A stretch of 64,000 nucleotides of DNA, taken from Leptolyngbya sp. FACHB-261 (GTDB lineage Bacteria; Cyanobacteriota; Cyanobacteriia; FACHB-261). Below, piece after piece: positions 8,095 to 15,951 of the stretch (position 1 is the stretch's first letter; each line of letters opens with the position of its first letter). The notes below the pieces were generated by a model. The model worked only from the letters and a program-made list of their open reading frames with translations. It was not told the origin of the DNA and made no database searches. The position numbers and the translations under genes are program-made. The DNA lies in the NCBI RefSeq assembly GCF_014696065.1, contig NZ_JACJPL010000018.1, forward strand, positions 186,001 through 250,000, in the 5' to 3' direction.

Positions 8095-9162
8095 ATGCAA
8101 ACCCTTCCTACGCTTGATGCTGCTGACCTTCAGGCTTTGCCAGCTGCCGATCTTGATTTCAAGCTGCCAGACCCCGAAGACCCGCAAATCTCTGAGGCCG
8201 ACTTCCAGCAGCAACTCGACACAGCCTGGAAAGTTTGTGACCGCTTCGACTTGCAAACCGATATCTGGCGAGGACGGATTCTGCGAGCTGTCCGGGACCG
8301 TGAAAAAGCCCAGGGCAATCAGCGCGGTGCTGGCTTTCTCAACTGGCTCAAAGATCACGAGATCACCAAAAGCCAAGCCTATAACTTGATTGAACTGGCC
8401 AACAGCGCCGACACACTGCTGGATGAGGGCCATCTAAGCGCGGACGACATTCACCATTTCAGCAAACGTGCCTTTGTCGCCACCGCCCAAGCGGCTCCAG
8501 AAGTTCAGCAGTTAGTCAGTGATGCGGCCAGCCGAGGCCAGCGCATCACCCGTACCCAGGTCCGGCAGCTTGCCGATGAGTGGACGGCTATGACCTCAGA
8601 TGTTCTGCCAGAAGAAGTGCGCACCAAAGCTGCCAACAGCGAAATCCCTACCCGTTACCTGGCGAACACTGCCCGTGAACTGGAAAAACTCCCTGTGCAA
8701 CAGCGGGAAGCCTTGCAGGCAGAAATTGCTCACAGTCCAGAAATCGATACGCTCAAGCAGGTGGCATCAGAAGCCCGTTATCTAGCTCGCTATCTCGAAG
8801 CGGCGGGTCAGGTGCAAGCGCTCACCCAGGCTCCAAACCTGGATTTAGAACGGGCGCTCGAAGAAGCTATGCGCTTGGGCCACCTGAATTTAGCTGCCGA
8901 CTTGGTCAACCAAGCAGCTCAGCTGGAGCAGACCCTCTCCCGCCTCTATACAACCTGGAAGCGGGTTGGCAGCCTCACAGAGAAGCTTTACCTTGAAAGC
9001 GGTGCCAGCACGCCAAATCTACGCAACCTCATCCGTACCCTAGAGCCTCTAGCCAGCCAATGCCTGAACCTCACGCTTGCAGAAACTGTCGTGAGTCTCC
9101 AAATCGAAGAAAGGACCCCTCTAGCAGAGGAGCCCCTTGGCGAGCCACCAACCGACTTTTAG
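8095..9162 (+). CDS. Conserved-looking hypothetical protein, helical
   Basis: 355 residues, soluble, acidic, almost wholly helical by composition. I do not recognise the family. Residues about 80-100 (GFLNWLKDHEITKSQAYNLIELANSAD) look like a small helix-turn-helix of the type found in some plasmid and phage proteins. Residues about 160-250 carry heptad-like Leu/Ala patterns that suggest coiled coil. No signal peptide or membrane segment. Convergent with the next gene, with only 7 bp between stops. No Shine-Dalgarno is evident before ATG 8095. A DNA-binding or scaffold role is possible but unproven. Confidence 0.8.
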   Translation: MQTLPTLDAADLQALPAADLDFKLPDPEDPQISEADFQQQLDTAWKVCDRFDLQTDIWRGRILRAVRDREKAQGNQRGAGFLNWLKDHEITKSQAYNLIELANSADTLLDEGHLSADDIHHFSKRAFVATAQAAPEVQQLVSDAASRGQRITRTQVRQLADEWTAMTSDVLPEEVRTKAANSEIPTRYLANTARELEKLPVQQREALQAEIAHSPEIDTLKQVASEARYLARYLEAAGQVQALTQAPNLDLERALEEAMRLGHLNLAADLVNQAAQLEQTLSRLYTTWKRVGSLTEKLYLESGASTPNLRNLIRTLEPLASQCLNLTLAETVVSLQIEERTPLAEEPLGEPPTDF

Positions 9163-9169
9163 AAGCAAC

Positions 9170-9445
9170 CTAGCTATCTTGCATTAGGGAGAGGGCGTGG
9201 TTTAGCCGGCGCCTAGCGGCGCTGGTACTTTCTAGATACACGGCGGCAATTCGGTCCATTGGCCACACCGCTGAGCACTGCTCATAAGATTGCAAGCGCT
9301 CATCGAACCATTGGGCCTGAATCACAACAAAGTCTGTCTCTACACAGGTCAAGAGCGCAGACTCATAACCCATGTCTGAGGAGTCATAAATGCCAACAAC
9401 TCGTTGCTCTTCACAGAGTTGCTTAAGGTAATCCACCATCAACAT
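9170..9445 (-). CDS. Small hypothetical protein
   Basis: 91 residues from ATG 9445 (a TTG at 9499 would add 18). The sequence MLMVDYLKQLCEEQRVVGIYDSS...FVVIQAQWFDERLQSYEQCSAVWPMDRIAAVYLES looks like a small alpha/beta or SH3-like fold with alternating beta strands, no membrane segment. No family recognised. Convergent with the 355-residue gene to its left. Confidence 0.65.
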   Translation of the reverse strand: MLMVDYLKQLCEEQRVVGIYDSSDMGYESALLTCVETDFVVIQAQWFDERLQSYEQCSAVWPMDRIAAVYLESTSAARRRLNHALSLMQDS

Positions 9446-9708
9446 GTTTGCAGTCCGCCTTGAGAAGTGTTGAAGTTTGGCCGAGCTGCTGAATGCCAAG
9501 CTCTAAACCTATTGTCAAACTATCAAGCGGTTGAGAAGAGCTACGCCTGTAGAACTACCGATTTTAGTAGCAGGTTTTTTAAGGCGGCAATGAAATTGAG
9601 TAAATACGCCTTGACATAGACTTTATTAAGCGCTGTACGCTTTACTGTGTAAGACTTTCAGCCCAACCCAAAGTTGAAATTTTCTTCAGCCGACCTGAGC
9701 AAATTCAC

Positions 9709-10443
9709 TCACAGCAATTCTGCTGATTTTGAGTCGCTTTCAAAGCACAAGTGGTAGCGATATAACGCAACCGGTCGATTGGCGGCTTTGAAGTAATCTG
9801 GGTCCTGCGGAGACAGGTAAACTGCGGTTATCTGATCAGCATTGAGCAGAGGTTCACCATTTGGTTCAATTTGTTGAATGTAGTCAGTTGTCGTTTCTAC
9901 ACGGTTGAACCGCACTGAACCGGCCCCCCGAAAGACCTGTTCAAATACCTCGCTGGTAATGTAACGCTCAGGAGACGGGGTTTCAGTTGCCCGCTGCGTG
10001 ACGATAGAGACTAGCTGACGGTTGCCTCGCAGCAAAGTGACTTGACGGTTAGGGTCAGCAGGATCAGCCTTGACGTTTTGGACAGCGTTGCCCAGGTAAG
10101 CCTTAGCGAGATTGCGACCATTGAAGGTTCGGTCGGCAACGATACGACCGGGCTTGCCGTTAAAACGAGCCTGAAAATGGACCGGTTGGTTCAGCAAGGA
10201 ACGATTGCCCTCAAAACCAGGCGTGGTAATCTCTGGAGCTAGAGGGGCCACGAGATCAACTAACTTCGTGCTCACCTGCCAAGTCCCCTGGAACCAGTCT
10301 GGATAAATTAGATCCCCCTGGGCTCTCTGAGTGCGTGGGCTGCCCCAATCTGGAAACTGTGCCATGCGCTCAGCCAGAGGTCCTGCTTGCATTGGCACAC
10401 ATAGCAGAACCCAGAGCAGCAAGCTCCAGCACCAGAGGCTCAT
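9709..10443 (-). CDS. Exported protein of a cyanobacterial/plastid family (DUF6816-like)
   Basis: Starting at ATG 10443 the protein has 244 residues. It opens with a signal peptide (LLLWVLLCVPMQAG), then a globular domain with YPDWFQGTWQVSTKLVDLVAPLAP, GNRSLLNQPVHFQARFNGKPGRIVADRTFNGR and a Tyr-rich end. The PDWFQGTW block is one I associate with the DUF6816 family of cyanobacteria and chloroplasts; the name is from memory. This start overlaps the stop of the upstream gene as TGATG, pointing to translational coupling; an in-frame codon at 10473 would lengthen the protein by ten residues. A lumenal or periplasmic location is likely. Function unknown. Confidence 0.8.
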   Translation of the reverse strand: MSLWCWSLLLWVLLCVPMQAGPLAERMAQFPDWGSPRTQRAQGDLIYPDWFQGTWQVSTKLVDLVAPLAPEITTPGFEGNRSLLNQPVHFQARFNGKPGRIVADRTFNGRNLAKAYLGNAVQNVKADPADPNRQVTLLRGNRQLVSIVTQRATETPSPERYITSEVFEQVFRGAGSVRFNRVETTTDYIQQIEPNGEPLLNADQITAVYLSPQDPDYFKAANRPVALYRYHLCFESDSKSAELL

Positions 10444-10850
10444 CACACAGCTACAGAGGGTGCGGGTTGCCAAGTCTCACCATGTTTCTGGCGTAGTGCT
10501 TCCCAAGCTTCCACTTGACCGGGTTCGTACTCGCCCGGTTTGCCCCACTGTAGAAAGATGCTCAAGCCAGCTTCACCCGCTTTATCTAACAGGCGAATGG
10601 CATAGGTCGTGAAATTGCCCCGCTTGGCTTCGCCAGTTTCAAACTTCACCTGAGTCACGTCGTCCATGTTGAGGTGAAACTCAAACACCTCACTATGCAT
10701 ATTGGCGTAACGACCTTTAGGCAGCTCTGCATAAAACAGCTTTTGGATCTTCCCTCGGGCCTCCAAAACAGCTGTGCCATTGGTGACGATCAAACGCACA
10801 GTTCCTAGCGCATCACATTCTTCCAGAAACTCGCGAAGGGTTGCGCTCAT
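10443..10850 (-). CDS. ChuX/HutX-family heme-utilisation-fold protein
   Basis: 135 residues with the single-domain HemS/ChuX-like pattern: VRLIVTNGTAVLEARGKIQ, the GRYANMHSEVFEFHLNMDDV strand-helix, then GNFTTYAIRLLDKAGEAGLSIFLQWGKPGEYEPGQVEAWEALRQKHGETW. ChuX and HutX bind heme and hand it to degrading enzymes in pathogens. Cyanobacterial relatives have no proven role and may handle heme or another tetrapyrrole. Its stop overlaps the next gene's start (TGATG), so the two are probably made together. Confidence 0.78.
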   Translation of the reverse strand: MSATLREFLEECDALGTVRLIVTNGTAVLEARGKIQKLFYAELPKGRYANMHSEVFEFHLNMDDVTQVKFETGEAKRGNFTTYAIRLLDKAGEAGLSIFLQWGKPGEYEPGQVEAWEALRQKHGETWQPAPSVAV

Positions 10851-10959
10851 AACTCCACGAAATCAGCATTTCTACAGTTTTTCATAGTGACATACTTTCC
10901 AACTCAGACTGTAGACGCTGCACGGCTCAAGGCTGAGGCAAACGTCGGCCGCCGCTAGT

Positions 10960-10989
10960 CAACCCCTGCTAGACCAACCTCTGCTAGAC
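10960..10989. repeat. 15-bp tandem duplication
   Basis: CAACCCCTGCTAGAC (10960-10974) is followed directly by CAACCTCTGCTAGAC (10975-10989), one mismatch, just upstream of tRNA-Arg. Confidence 0.8.
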
Positions 10990-11016
10990 TAGGGCCAGCC
11001 TAACGCAGGCTCCTTT

Positions 11017-11089
11017 GTCCTCGTGGCTCAGTGGATAGAGCAGCCGCCTCCTAAGCGGCAGGTCGCGCGTTCAAATCGCGCCGGGGACG
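11017..11089 (+). tRNA. trnR-CCU: tRNA-Arg (anticodon CCU)
   Basis: A complete 73-nt cloverleaf without CCA. Acceptor GTCCTCG pairs with CGGGGAC. The D arm is GCTCAGTGGATAGAGC. The anticodon arm GCCGC-CTCCTAA-GCGGC has anticodon CCT (11050-11052). The T arm is GCGCG-TTCAAAT-CGCGC, and the discriminator is G. It reads the AGG codon. A T-run follows (11091-11096). Confidence 0.96.
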
Positions 11090-11122
11090 CTTTTTTGACT
11101 CAACAACATACAACCCAATACT

Positions 11123-11162
11123 CATTCAAGCCCAGCGCAGGAGCGCTGGGCTTGAATGTTTT
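11123..11162 (+). terminator. Strong hairpin with 16-bp perfect stem
   Basis: CATTCAAGCCCAGCGC (11123-11138), loop AGGA, GCGCTGGGCTTGAATG (11143-11158), then TTTT. It ends the tRNA transcript and could also serve the minus-strand gene at 11303 as a bidirectional terminator. Confidence 0.85.
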
Positions 11163-11302
11163 CCAGCCAGGCTATTTTTCAGTCAGACTTTGACTTGCTT
11201 CTTCCGGATGTAGTCACCCTAGTCAGAAGGAAGGAATGGTAGATGCACCCTGATTTCACCCCCAGCCCCTTTCGAGGGATTGGGGGCGTTTCATTTGGAG
11301 GC

Positions 11303-11620
11303 TTAGCAGCTACTAGTGACCCAGCCAAAGACAATGGAGCGCTTCTCCTGATCTGGACCGTAGTGGATTTGGTAAGCGACTTCGGTCTGTCCCTGAGGTT
11401 TAGAACGCTCCAGATGCTTACGCACCCACTCGACTGGCCAGGGTGAGGGCAGCCAGTGCAGTGTCTCCACCCCAAACTTTGGAATCACAGCAACTTGAGC
11501 GGTGAGCGTTGCAAAGGTCGACAGAGGAGCATCGGGTGGCAATTCCACCGCTCGCCCTGAATTGGAAAGAATACGTAGACAGCTGATGAGTTCGGCAACC
11601 GTTAGGCTATGTTTACCCAA
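11303..11620 (-). CDS. Small hypothetical protein, TTG start
   Basis: 105 residues, no family recognised. The TTG at 11620 is supported by AGGAG six bases upstream. The N-terminal half (LTVAELISCLRILSNSG) is helical; the rest alternates short strands with aromatic residues (ETLHWLPSPWPVEWVRKHLER). No signal peptide or membrane segment. A perfect 12-bp palindrome TGGGAGCTCCCA (11645-11656) lies about 25 bp upstream and may be an operator or leader hairpin. Confidence 0.6.
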   Translation of the reverse strand: MGKHSLTVAELISCLRILSNSGRAVELPPDAPLSTFATLTAQVAVIPKFGVETLHWLPSPWPVEWVRKHLERSKPQGQTEVAYQIHYGPDQEKRSIVFGWVTSSC

Positions 11621-11747
11621 TCTGAACTCCTCCCTGGGTGAATGTGGGAGCTCCCAGGAATGGCAATTGGGTGGATGGTGTCAGTCAATGGTCAGGGCGG
11701 GAAGGGGGGTCAGACCACTGGGGTCAAGTGGCATCATGTGATCACTC

Positions 11748-11775
11748 GCTCAACTCAGCCAGCTCAACTCAAAAT
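11748..11775. repeat. 14-bp tandem duplication
   Basis: GCTCAACTCAGCCA (11748-11761) is followed by GCTCAACTCAAAAT (11762-11775), shortly before allA. Confidence 0.65.
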
Positions 11776-11798
11776 CCAACTCAGATCAACAGGTTGCT

Positions 11799-12320
11799 AT
11801 GTCTACTCCTGTTCAAGGAAGCCGCCTTCTGACGCCACAGTTACTGACGCCAGAGCGATTTGCGCCCTATGGTGATGTCATTCTGCCTGCCGAGGACGGC
11901 GATGTTTATAAGCCAGGCAAAGACGCAGACCTCGATCTCTCTCAGGGCAGGCCTCGGTTCTACATCATGACGCTACACAGCCGAGGTCTGAGCTTTGACC
12001 GGATCACCCGCCATCGTCAAACGACCCAATGCCTGGGCAGCCTGGAAGGGAAAGTCTGGTATTTGGCTGTAGCCGAGCCTAAAGATCTCGAAGACCCGGA
12101 AGCAGTACCCGACCTTGAAACACTACAGGCCTTTTATATTCCAGGCGACCGGGCTCTCAAGCTGCACCGAGGCACCTGGCATGCAGGCCCTTACTTCAAG
12201 GAGGAAAGCGTGAGCTTCTATAACCTTGAGCTGGCAGATACCAACGCGACAGACCACCAGACCTGTGTCCTGTCCTCACGCTTTGGCCTCAGTTTTGAGA
12301 TGGCCGCCTTTGCTGGCTAA
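11799..12320 (+). CDS. allA: Ureidoglycolate lyase
   Basis: 173 residues, matching AllA in length and sequence. It cleaves ureidoglycolate to glyoxylate and urea, the last step of allantoin/purine catabolism. Visible marks: LTPERFAPYGDVI near the N-terminus, TLHSRGLSFDRITRHRQTTQCLGSL with the conserved HR.TTQ segment of the cupin core, a fold-closing FYIPGDRALKLHRGTWHAGPYF, and ELADTNATDHQTC. No other allantoin genes are nearby, but ureC is about 21 kb downstream and its product would consume the urea. Confidence 0.9.
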   Translation: MSTPVQGSRLLTPQLLTPERFAPYGDVILPAEDGDVYKPGKDADLDLSQGRPRFYIMTLHSRGLSFDRITRHRQTTQCLGSLEGKVWYLAVAEPKDLEDPEAVPDLETLQAFYIPGDRALKLHRGTWHAGPYFKEESVSFYNLELADTNATDHQTCVLSSRFGLSFEMAAFAG

Positions 12321-12344
12321 CTATGCGCTTAGTTAGAGCGCAGG

Positions 12345-13004
12345 CTAGGCAACCGCAGCAAACAGGTTTGTGTACTCCTGGCGAGGAGCATCAGCCCGAG
12401 CTACCACCTCCACTATCTTGTTGCGAGCGGACTCCTGCAACAGAGCCTCCACACAGACCTGGGCCACCGTATCTCGAGGAATTGAGCCTTCAAATAGTGT
12501 GTCGGCCCCCTGCATCACAACCGGATCCGGGGCTGCATCGTTGCGCAGACCGCCAGGACGCACAATTGTGTAGGTGAGGCCGCTCGCTTTGAGATATTCT
12601 TCGGCTTTGCCCTTCCAGTGCAAAATTAGCCAGAACAGATTGAGTGGGTGAAAGAAACGGGACACACAAAGCGATGACACCAACACGAATTGACTAATTC
12701 CCGCTTGCTTAGCGCAGTCCACCAAATTTTTATTGCCCTCATAATCCACCTTGTAGGGACCTGTCGGATCTAGGCTGGGGCTTGCTCCTGTCGCGCAGAG
12801 TAATACCGTGCAGTCAGTGAGGGCAGCCCTCACAGTGGCAGGATCCAGTACGTCGCCTTGCACCAATTCCACCCCCTCGGGCAGGATGCCTTTTGCTTTT
12901 TCGACATCGCGTACTAAAGCTCGAGTGGCAATCCCCCGCTTGTGCAGTTCTTGCACGATGCGGCGACCCGTTTGGCCCGTTGCGCCAGCAACCAATGCTT
13001 TCAT
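12345..13004 (-). CDS. NAD(P)H-binding SDR-like protein (NmrA/Tic62 type)
   Basis: 219 residues, atypical short-chain dehydrogenase. The dinucleotide motif ATGQTGRR is at the N-terminus, with ALVRD after beta-2 and GDVLDPATV after beta-3. VLVSSLCVSR replaces the catalytic strand and no YxxxK is visible, so it may bind NAD(P)H without classical catalysis. Relatives include cyanobacterial NmrA-like proteins and the NAD(P)H-binding part of plastid Tic62. ATG 13004 has AAGGA about 11 bases upstream. Divergent from the cytochrome b gene, with 39 bp between start codons. Confidence 0.87.
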   Translation of the reverse strand: MKALVAGATGQTGRRIVQELHKRGIATRALVRDVEKAKGILPEGVELVQGDVLDPATVRAALTDCTVLLCATGASPSLDPTGPYKVDYEGNKNLVDCAKQAGISQFVLVSSLCVSRFFHPLNLFWLILHWKGKAEEYLKASGLTYTIVRPGGLRNDAAPDPVVMQGADTLFEGSIPRDTVAQVCVEALLQESARNKIVEVVARADAPRQEYTNLFAAVA

Positions 13005-13043
13005 GAGCCTACATTCCTTAATTTTTTGTCATATTGTACGGAT

Positions 13044-13706
13044 ATGACCCACGATCCCTCTCTCCCCTCAGTACGACCTCCCACTCGTCCTGCTTTGCGA
13101 TTGCACAAATCTCTAGCAGTACGGCTGTTTCATGGGCTGAATTTGTTCTCAGTCCTAGTAATGGTCGGCAGTGGTTTGGAGATTTACAACGCCAATCCGG
13201 TGTTTGGTGGGCGAAAGGGTTTACCGATGCCCGATTTCTTTGCCATTGGCGGTTGGCTAGCTGGAGGTCGGCACTGGCACTTCTTCGGCATGTGGGTCTT
13301 CGCTCTCAACTTGCTTTGGTATGGCATCTACTTGCTAGCCACTGTCCCAATCAGCCGACGCCGCTACTTGGGAAGCCGGGACCTGCGAGCCCTATGGTCA
13401 GGTCAGAATCCCAAGCGCAGCGAATATGCTAAACACCGCTTAGTGTTCACCCTGATGGTGCCCGTGTTGCTGCTGGCACTCTATACCGGCTTGGGGATGT
13501 ACAAGCCCGTTCAGTTTGACTGGATCGTGGCTAGCATCGGCGGTGATTGGCAGGCATTGCGCATTGCCCATTTCCTACCTGTCGTGTTGCTCCTCGGGCT
13601 CACAGCCTTACACCTGGTTCAGGTGATTCGAGTGGGTGGCTGGGAGTTGGCGCAGTCGATTTTTGTGGATGCTTACCGAGTACGACCGGGACAAAGCGAT
13701 GAGTAA
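13044..13706 (+). CDS. Membrane cytochrome b (cytochrome b561/Ni-hydrogenase-type)
   Basis: 220 residues with four transmembrane helices and the PF01292 pattern. His residues in RLFHGLNLFSVL, GRHWHFFGMWVFALNLLWY, YAKHRLVFTLMVPVLLLALYTG and RIAHFLPVVLLLGLTALHLVQVI are candidates for two b-heme ligands. I start at ATG 13044; an in-frame ORF reaches 12942 but lacks family sequence. The stop overlaps the start of the molybdopterin oxidoreductase gene, so the two products probably form one complex passing electrons between the quinone pool and the soluble partner. Confidence 0.88.
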   Translation: MTHDPSLPSVRPPTRPALRLHKSLAVRLFHGLNLFSVLVMVGSGLEIYNANPVFGGRKGLPMPDFFAIGGWLAGGRHWHFFGMWVFALNLLWYGIYLLATVPISRRRYLGSRDLRALWSGQNPKRSEYAKHRLVFTLMVPVLLLALYTGLGMYKPVQFDWIVASIGGDWQALRIAHFLPVVLLLGLTALHLVQVIRVGGWELAQSIFVDAYRVRPGQSDE

Positions 13707-14400
13707 GTTCTCACGTCGAGATCTCTTACGATTGCTGCCAGTAGGAGGCATTGGAGCCTTGCTCTCAGGCTGCGGGGCAGGCGGTTTAGAGGAAGTTATT
13801 CACGAAGTCTGGGAACCGTTCAACCAGCGCAGCGAGCAACTGCTTTTCAATCCACAAAAGCTAGCACCGGAATTTCCAGAGAGCGCCATTCAGCCGCAGG
13901 AGTTATTGGTTAATACCTTCCGCGGCACGCCTCTTATCGATCCGGCCCGCTACCAACTTTCGGTGGCTGGCGCAGTGGCCCAGCCACTGGTCTTGACTCT
14001 GGCCGACCTCAAGGCCCTACAGGCTAAGACAATGACAATTCGGCATGTCTGTGTCGAGGGTTGGGCTGCAATCGTGCAGTGGACGGGCGTGCCCTTAAGA
14101 GAAATTGCCCGATTGGCTCAACCCCAGCCGGGGGTCCGCTACGTTTATTTTGAGTCAGCAGATGGGTACTACGAGAGCTGGGATCTGCCCTCTGCCCTAC
14201 ATGCCCAGACCCTACTGGCCTACGGCAAGAATGGCAGCGACCTACCTGTTGATAATGGCGCCCCACTCCGCCTAGCCTCGCCGATCAAGCTTGGTTACAA
14301 GCAAAGCAAATGGGTTGTTGGCATACGCTTTCTGCGAGACCTACCCGTTACGCAGGGTTATTGGGAGGATCGGGGTTACGAATGGTACGCCGGTCTCTGA
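13699..14400 (+). CDS. Molybdopterin-dependent oxidoreductase, sulfite-oxidase/MsrP-like
   Basis: 233 residues. The N-terminus has a twin-arginine-like SRRDLLRLLPVGG and then LLSGC, which could be a lipobox. The rest is a single sulfite-oxidase-type Moco domain. The molybdenum-ligating Cys is in RHVCVEGWAAIVQWTGVPL, followed by YVYFESADGYYESWDLPSA and a C-terminal KLGYKQSKWVVGIRFL. It lacks the C-terminal dimerisation domain of sulfite oxidases and is shorter than E. coli MsrP (about 334). ATG 13699 overlaps the cytochrome stop (ATGAGTAA). Likely exported as a folded enzyme and paired with that cytochrome b; substrate unknown (S- or N-oxides are possible). Confidence 0.88.
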   Translation: MSKFSRRDLLRLLPVGGIGALLSGCGAGGLEEVIHEVWEPFNQRSEQLLFNPQKLAPEFPESAIQPQELLVNTFRGTPLIDPARYQLSVAGAVAQPLVLTLADLKALQAKTMTIRHVCVEGWAAIVQWTGVPLREIARLAQPQPGVRYVYFESADGYYESWDLPSALHAQTLLAYGKNGSDLPVDNGAPLRLASPIKLGYKQSKWVVGIRFLRDLPVTQGYWEDRGYEWYAGL

Positions 14401-14631
14401 GCCAGAGTTTCTGAGCCCAAGTCGGGGCTGCTATTGGGGCTCAAAGTGAGCAGATCTCGCTGATGATTGGCTAGGCAGTTACCGAGCTGTGCTCTGTCAA
14501 GCCGCTATAAAGTTGCGGTAAAGAAATAGTGACCTGTAGTAGCAAGCACATCAAAGTTCTCAACTTACGGTTTACAACTGTGGTTGCCTGCTGGTTACTG
14601 TCTGTGAGATCAAACCTAGTTTTACAGGTGT
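14401..14631. other. 231-bp gap with terminator-like hairpin
   Basis: Shortly after the Moco gene, GAGCCC (near 14414) pairs with GGGCTC (near 14437) in an imperfect hairpin. Nothing else is recognised. Confidence 0.35.
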
Positions 14632-14844
14632 GTGAGACAAAACGTGCCATACCAGACAAGTTTCAAGTCAAATCCTGAGAGCATTGAGCTGAGCTCATCT
14701 AGCCAATCTCTCAGCACTTACCAGTTAGCAATTCTGTCAGCCCTCTACGAGCCCAAAGACCTGCCGAAGGTGCGTCTCTTGGCCCATGAGTGGGGCTACT
14801 CCCAAGAGAAACTGTGCAGCATCTGGCAGAAGCTCCACGCCTAG
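14632..14844 (+). CDS. Small hypothetical protein
   Basis: 70 residues from GTG 14632 (another GTG at 14644). The C-terminal 45 residues, LSTYQLAILSALYEPKDLPKVRLLAHEWGYSQEKLCSIWQKLH, look like a compact three-helix or helix-turn-helix unit. The N-terminus is Ser-rich and polar. No family recognised and no strong ribosome site. It precedes cobO on the same strand by 122 bp. Confidence 0.5.
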   Translation: MRQNVPYQTSFKSNPESIELSSSSQSLSTYQLAILSALYEPKDLPKVRLLAHEWGYSQEKLCSIWQKLHA

Positions 14845-14978
14845 CTTCAACTAAGATCTGCCTCACCTTAGACTTCTTCAAGTTCGCTCAGCCACGGTGA
14901 CTATTCGCAAGTTGCCTATCTGCAAGTTTGCCCTCCACAAATTTGTAAGATAGCGGACAGTCTATCGTGGCCGTTCTG

Positions 14979-15602
14979 ATGAGTACATTCCCAACCGAAG
15001 CTGGTGGCGACGAGCAGTACCGTGCTCGGATGCAACGCCGCAAGGCAGTTCAAGAAGAGCGTTTAGCCGAGCGGACGCGCGAGAAAGGTTTGATCATTGT
15101 TAATACAGGCGACGGCAAAGGCAAGACAACAGCGGCCTTAGGTGTTGTGCTGCGCTCGCTGGGTACCGGCTACCGGGTCGCCATTGTGCAATTTATTAAA
15201 GGCGCCTGGGACCCAGGGGAAAAGCGAGCGCTGGAGCACTGGGGTAAGCAGGTTGCTTTTCATGCCCTCGGCGAGGGCTTCACTTGGGAAACCCAGGACC
15301 GACAGAGGGACATTGAGAAAACCCAAGCAGCTTGGCAAGTTGCGATGGACTACATTCTGAACCCTGATTATCAGGTCGTGCTGCTCGATGAAGTCAACAT
15401 CGCCCTCAAGCTAGGCTATCTGGAACTTGAAACTGTACTCGCTGGTCTTAGCCAGAAACCAGAGATGACTCATGTGATTTTGACTGGGAGGGGCGCGCCT
15501 GAGGGTCTGATCGAGCAAGCTGACCTCGTCACCGAGATGAAGCTGATCAAGCACCCCTTCCGCAGCCAAGGCATTAAGGCTCAACCTGGTATTGAGTTTT
15601 GA
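14979..15602 (+). CDS. cobO: Cob(I)yrinic acid a,c-diamide adenosyltransferase
   Basis: 207 residues from ATG 14979 (a GTG at 14967 is also in frame). CobO/BtuR transfers the 5'-deoxyadenosyl group of ATP to the reduced cobalt of corrinoids. The P-loop reads GDGKGKTTAALG near residue 50, followed by VAIVQFIKGAWDPGEKR, the Walker-B-like VVLLDEVNIALKLGYL, and HVILTGRGAPEGLIEQADLVTEM. Typical length. No cobalamin riboswitch is visible upstream; a GATAG/CTATC hairpin lies just before the start. The CobT-like gene at 19229 belongs to the same pathway. Confidence 0.93.
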   Translation: MSTFPTEAGGDEQYRARMQRRKAVQEERLAERTREKGLIIVNTGDGKGKTTAALGVVLRSLGTGYRVAIVQFIKGAWDPGEKRALEHWGKQVAFHALGEGFTWETQDRQRDIEKTQAAWQVAMDYILNPDYQVVLLDEVNIALKLGYLELETVLAGLSQKPEMTHVILTGRGAPEGLIEQADLVTEMKLIKHPFRSQGIKAQPGIEF

Positions 15603-15666
15603 CAGAAGCCCTTGAATGATTGAAATGATTGACTTGAATGGCTGCGAGCGACTGAAGTTAAGCCAA

Positions 15667-15912
15667 CTACGCGGCTTGTGCCTCGCTCATCGCTTCAGCA
15701 TCGCAATGGCAGTTATAGGGAGCGTGCTCGGTGTAGATGCCCCGGGCCTGCTCTAAGTGCATCCCCAAATTTTCCATCAGGAAGGTGTGAGTGCTGAAAG
15801 ACATGGGGTTCTGCAAGGCTGTCACCATTGTGGTGCTCTCTCGCAGTGACGCCTCCCGCCCCCAGTGAGCGTTCAGAGCTTGTTCTGCACGGTGACGACA
15901 GTATGGTTGCAT
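15667..15912 (-). CDS. Small protein behind a consensus NtcA site
   Basis: 81 residues from ATG 15912, which has GAAGGGGG six bases upstream. The longer frame to 15945 would begin at the predicted transcription start and is less likely. The sequence is unlike anything I know, including NblA, GifA/IF7, GifB/IF17 and PirA. It is helical in the middle and ends in HAPYNCHCDAEAMSEAQAA, with a CHC motif and acidic tail. A GTA-N8-TAC site and a -10-like box lie upstream at class II spacing, suggesting nitrogen control and perhaps a PII- or enzyme-binding effector. That role is inference only. Confidence 0.65.
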   Translation of the reverse strand: MQPYCRHRAEQALNAHWGREASLRESTTMVTALQNPMSFSTHTFLMENLGMHLEQARGIYTEHAPYNCHCDAEAMSEAQAA

Positions 15913-15951
15913 GATTGCCCCCTTCGAGTTGGTTGTTTTCATCACGATAGG

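Noticed and set aside
14845-14978. Cobalamin riboswitch before cobO
   Set aside because: I looked for the conserved B12-box-type sequence and found none; only a small GATAG/CTATC hairpin is present.
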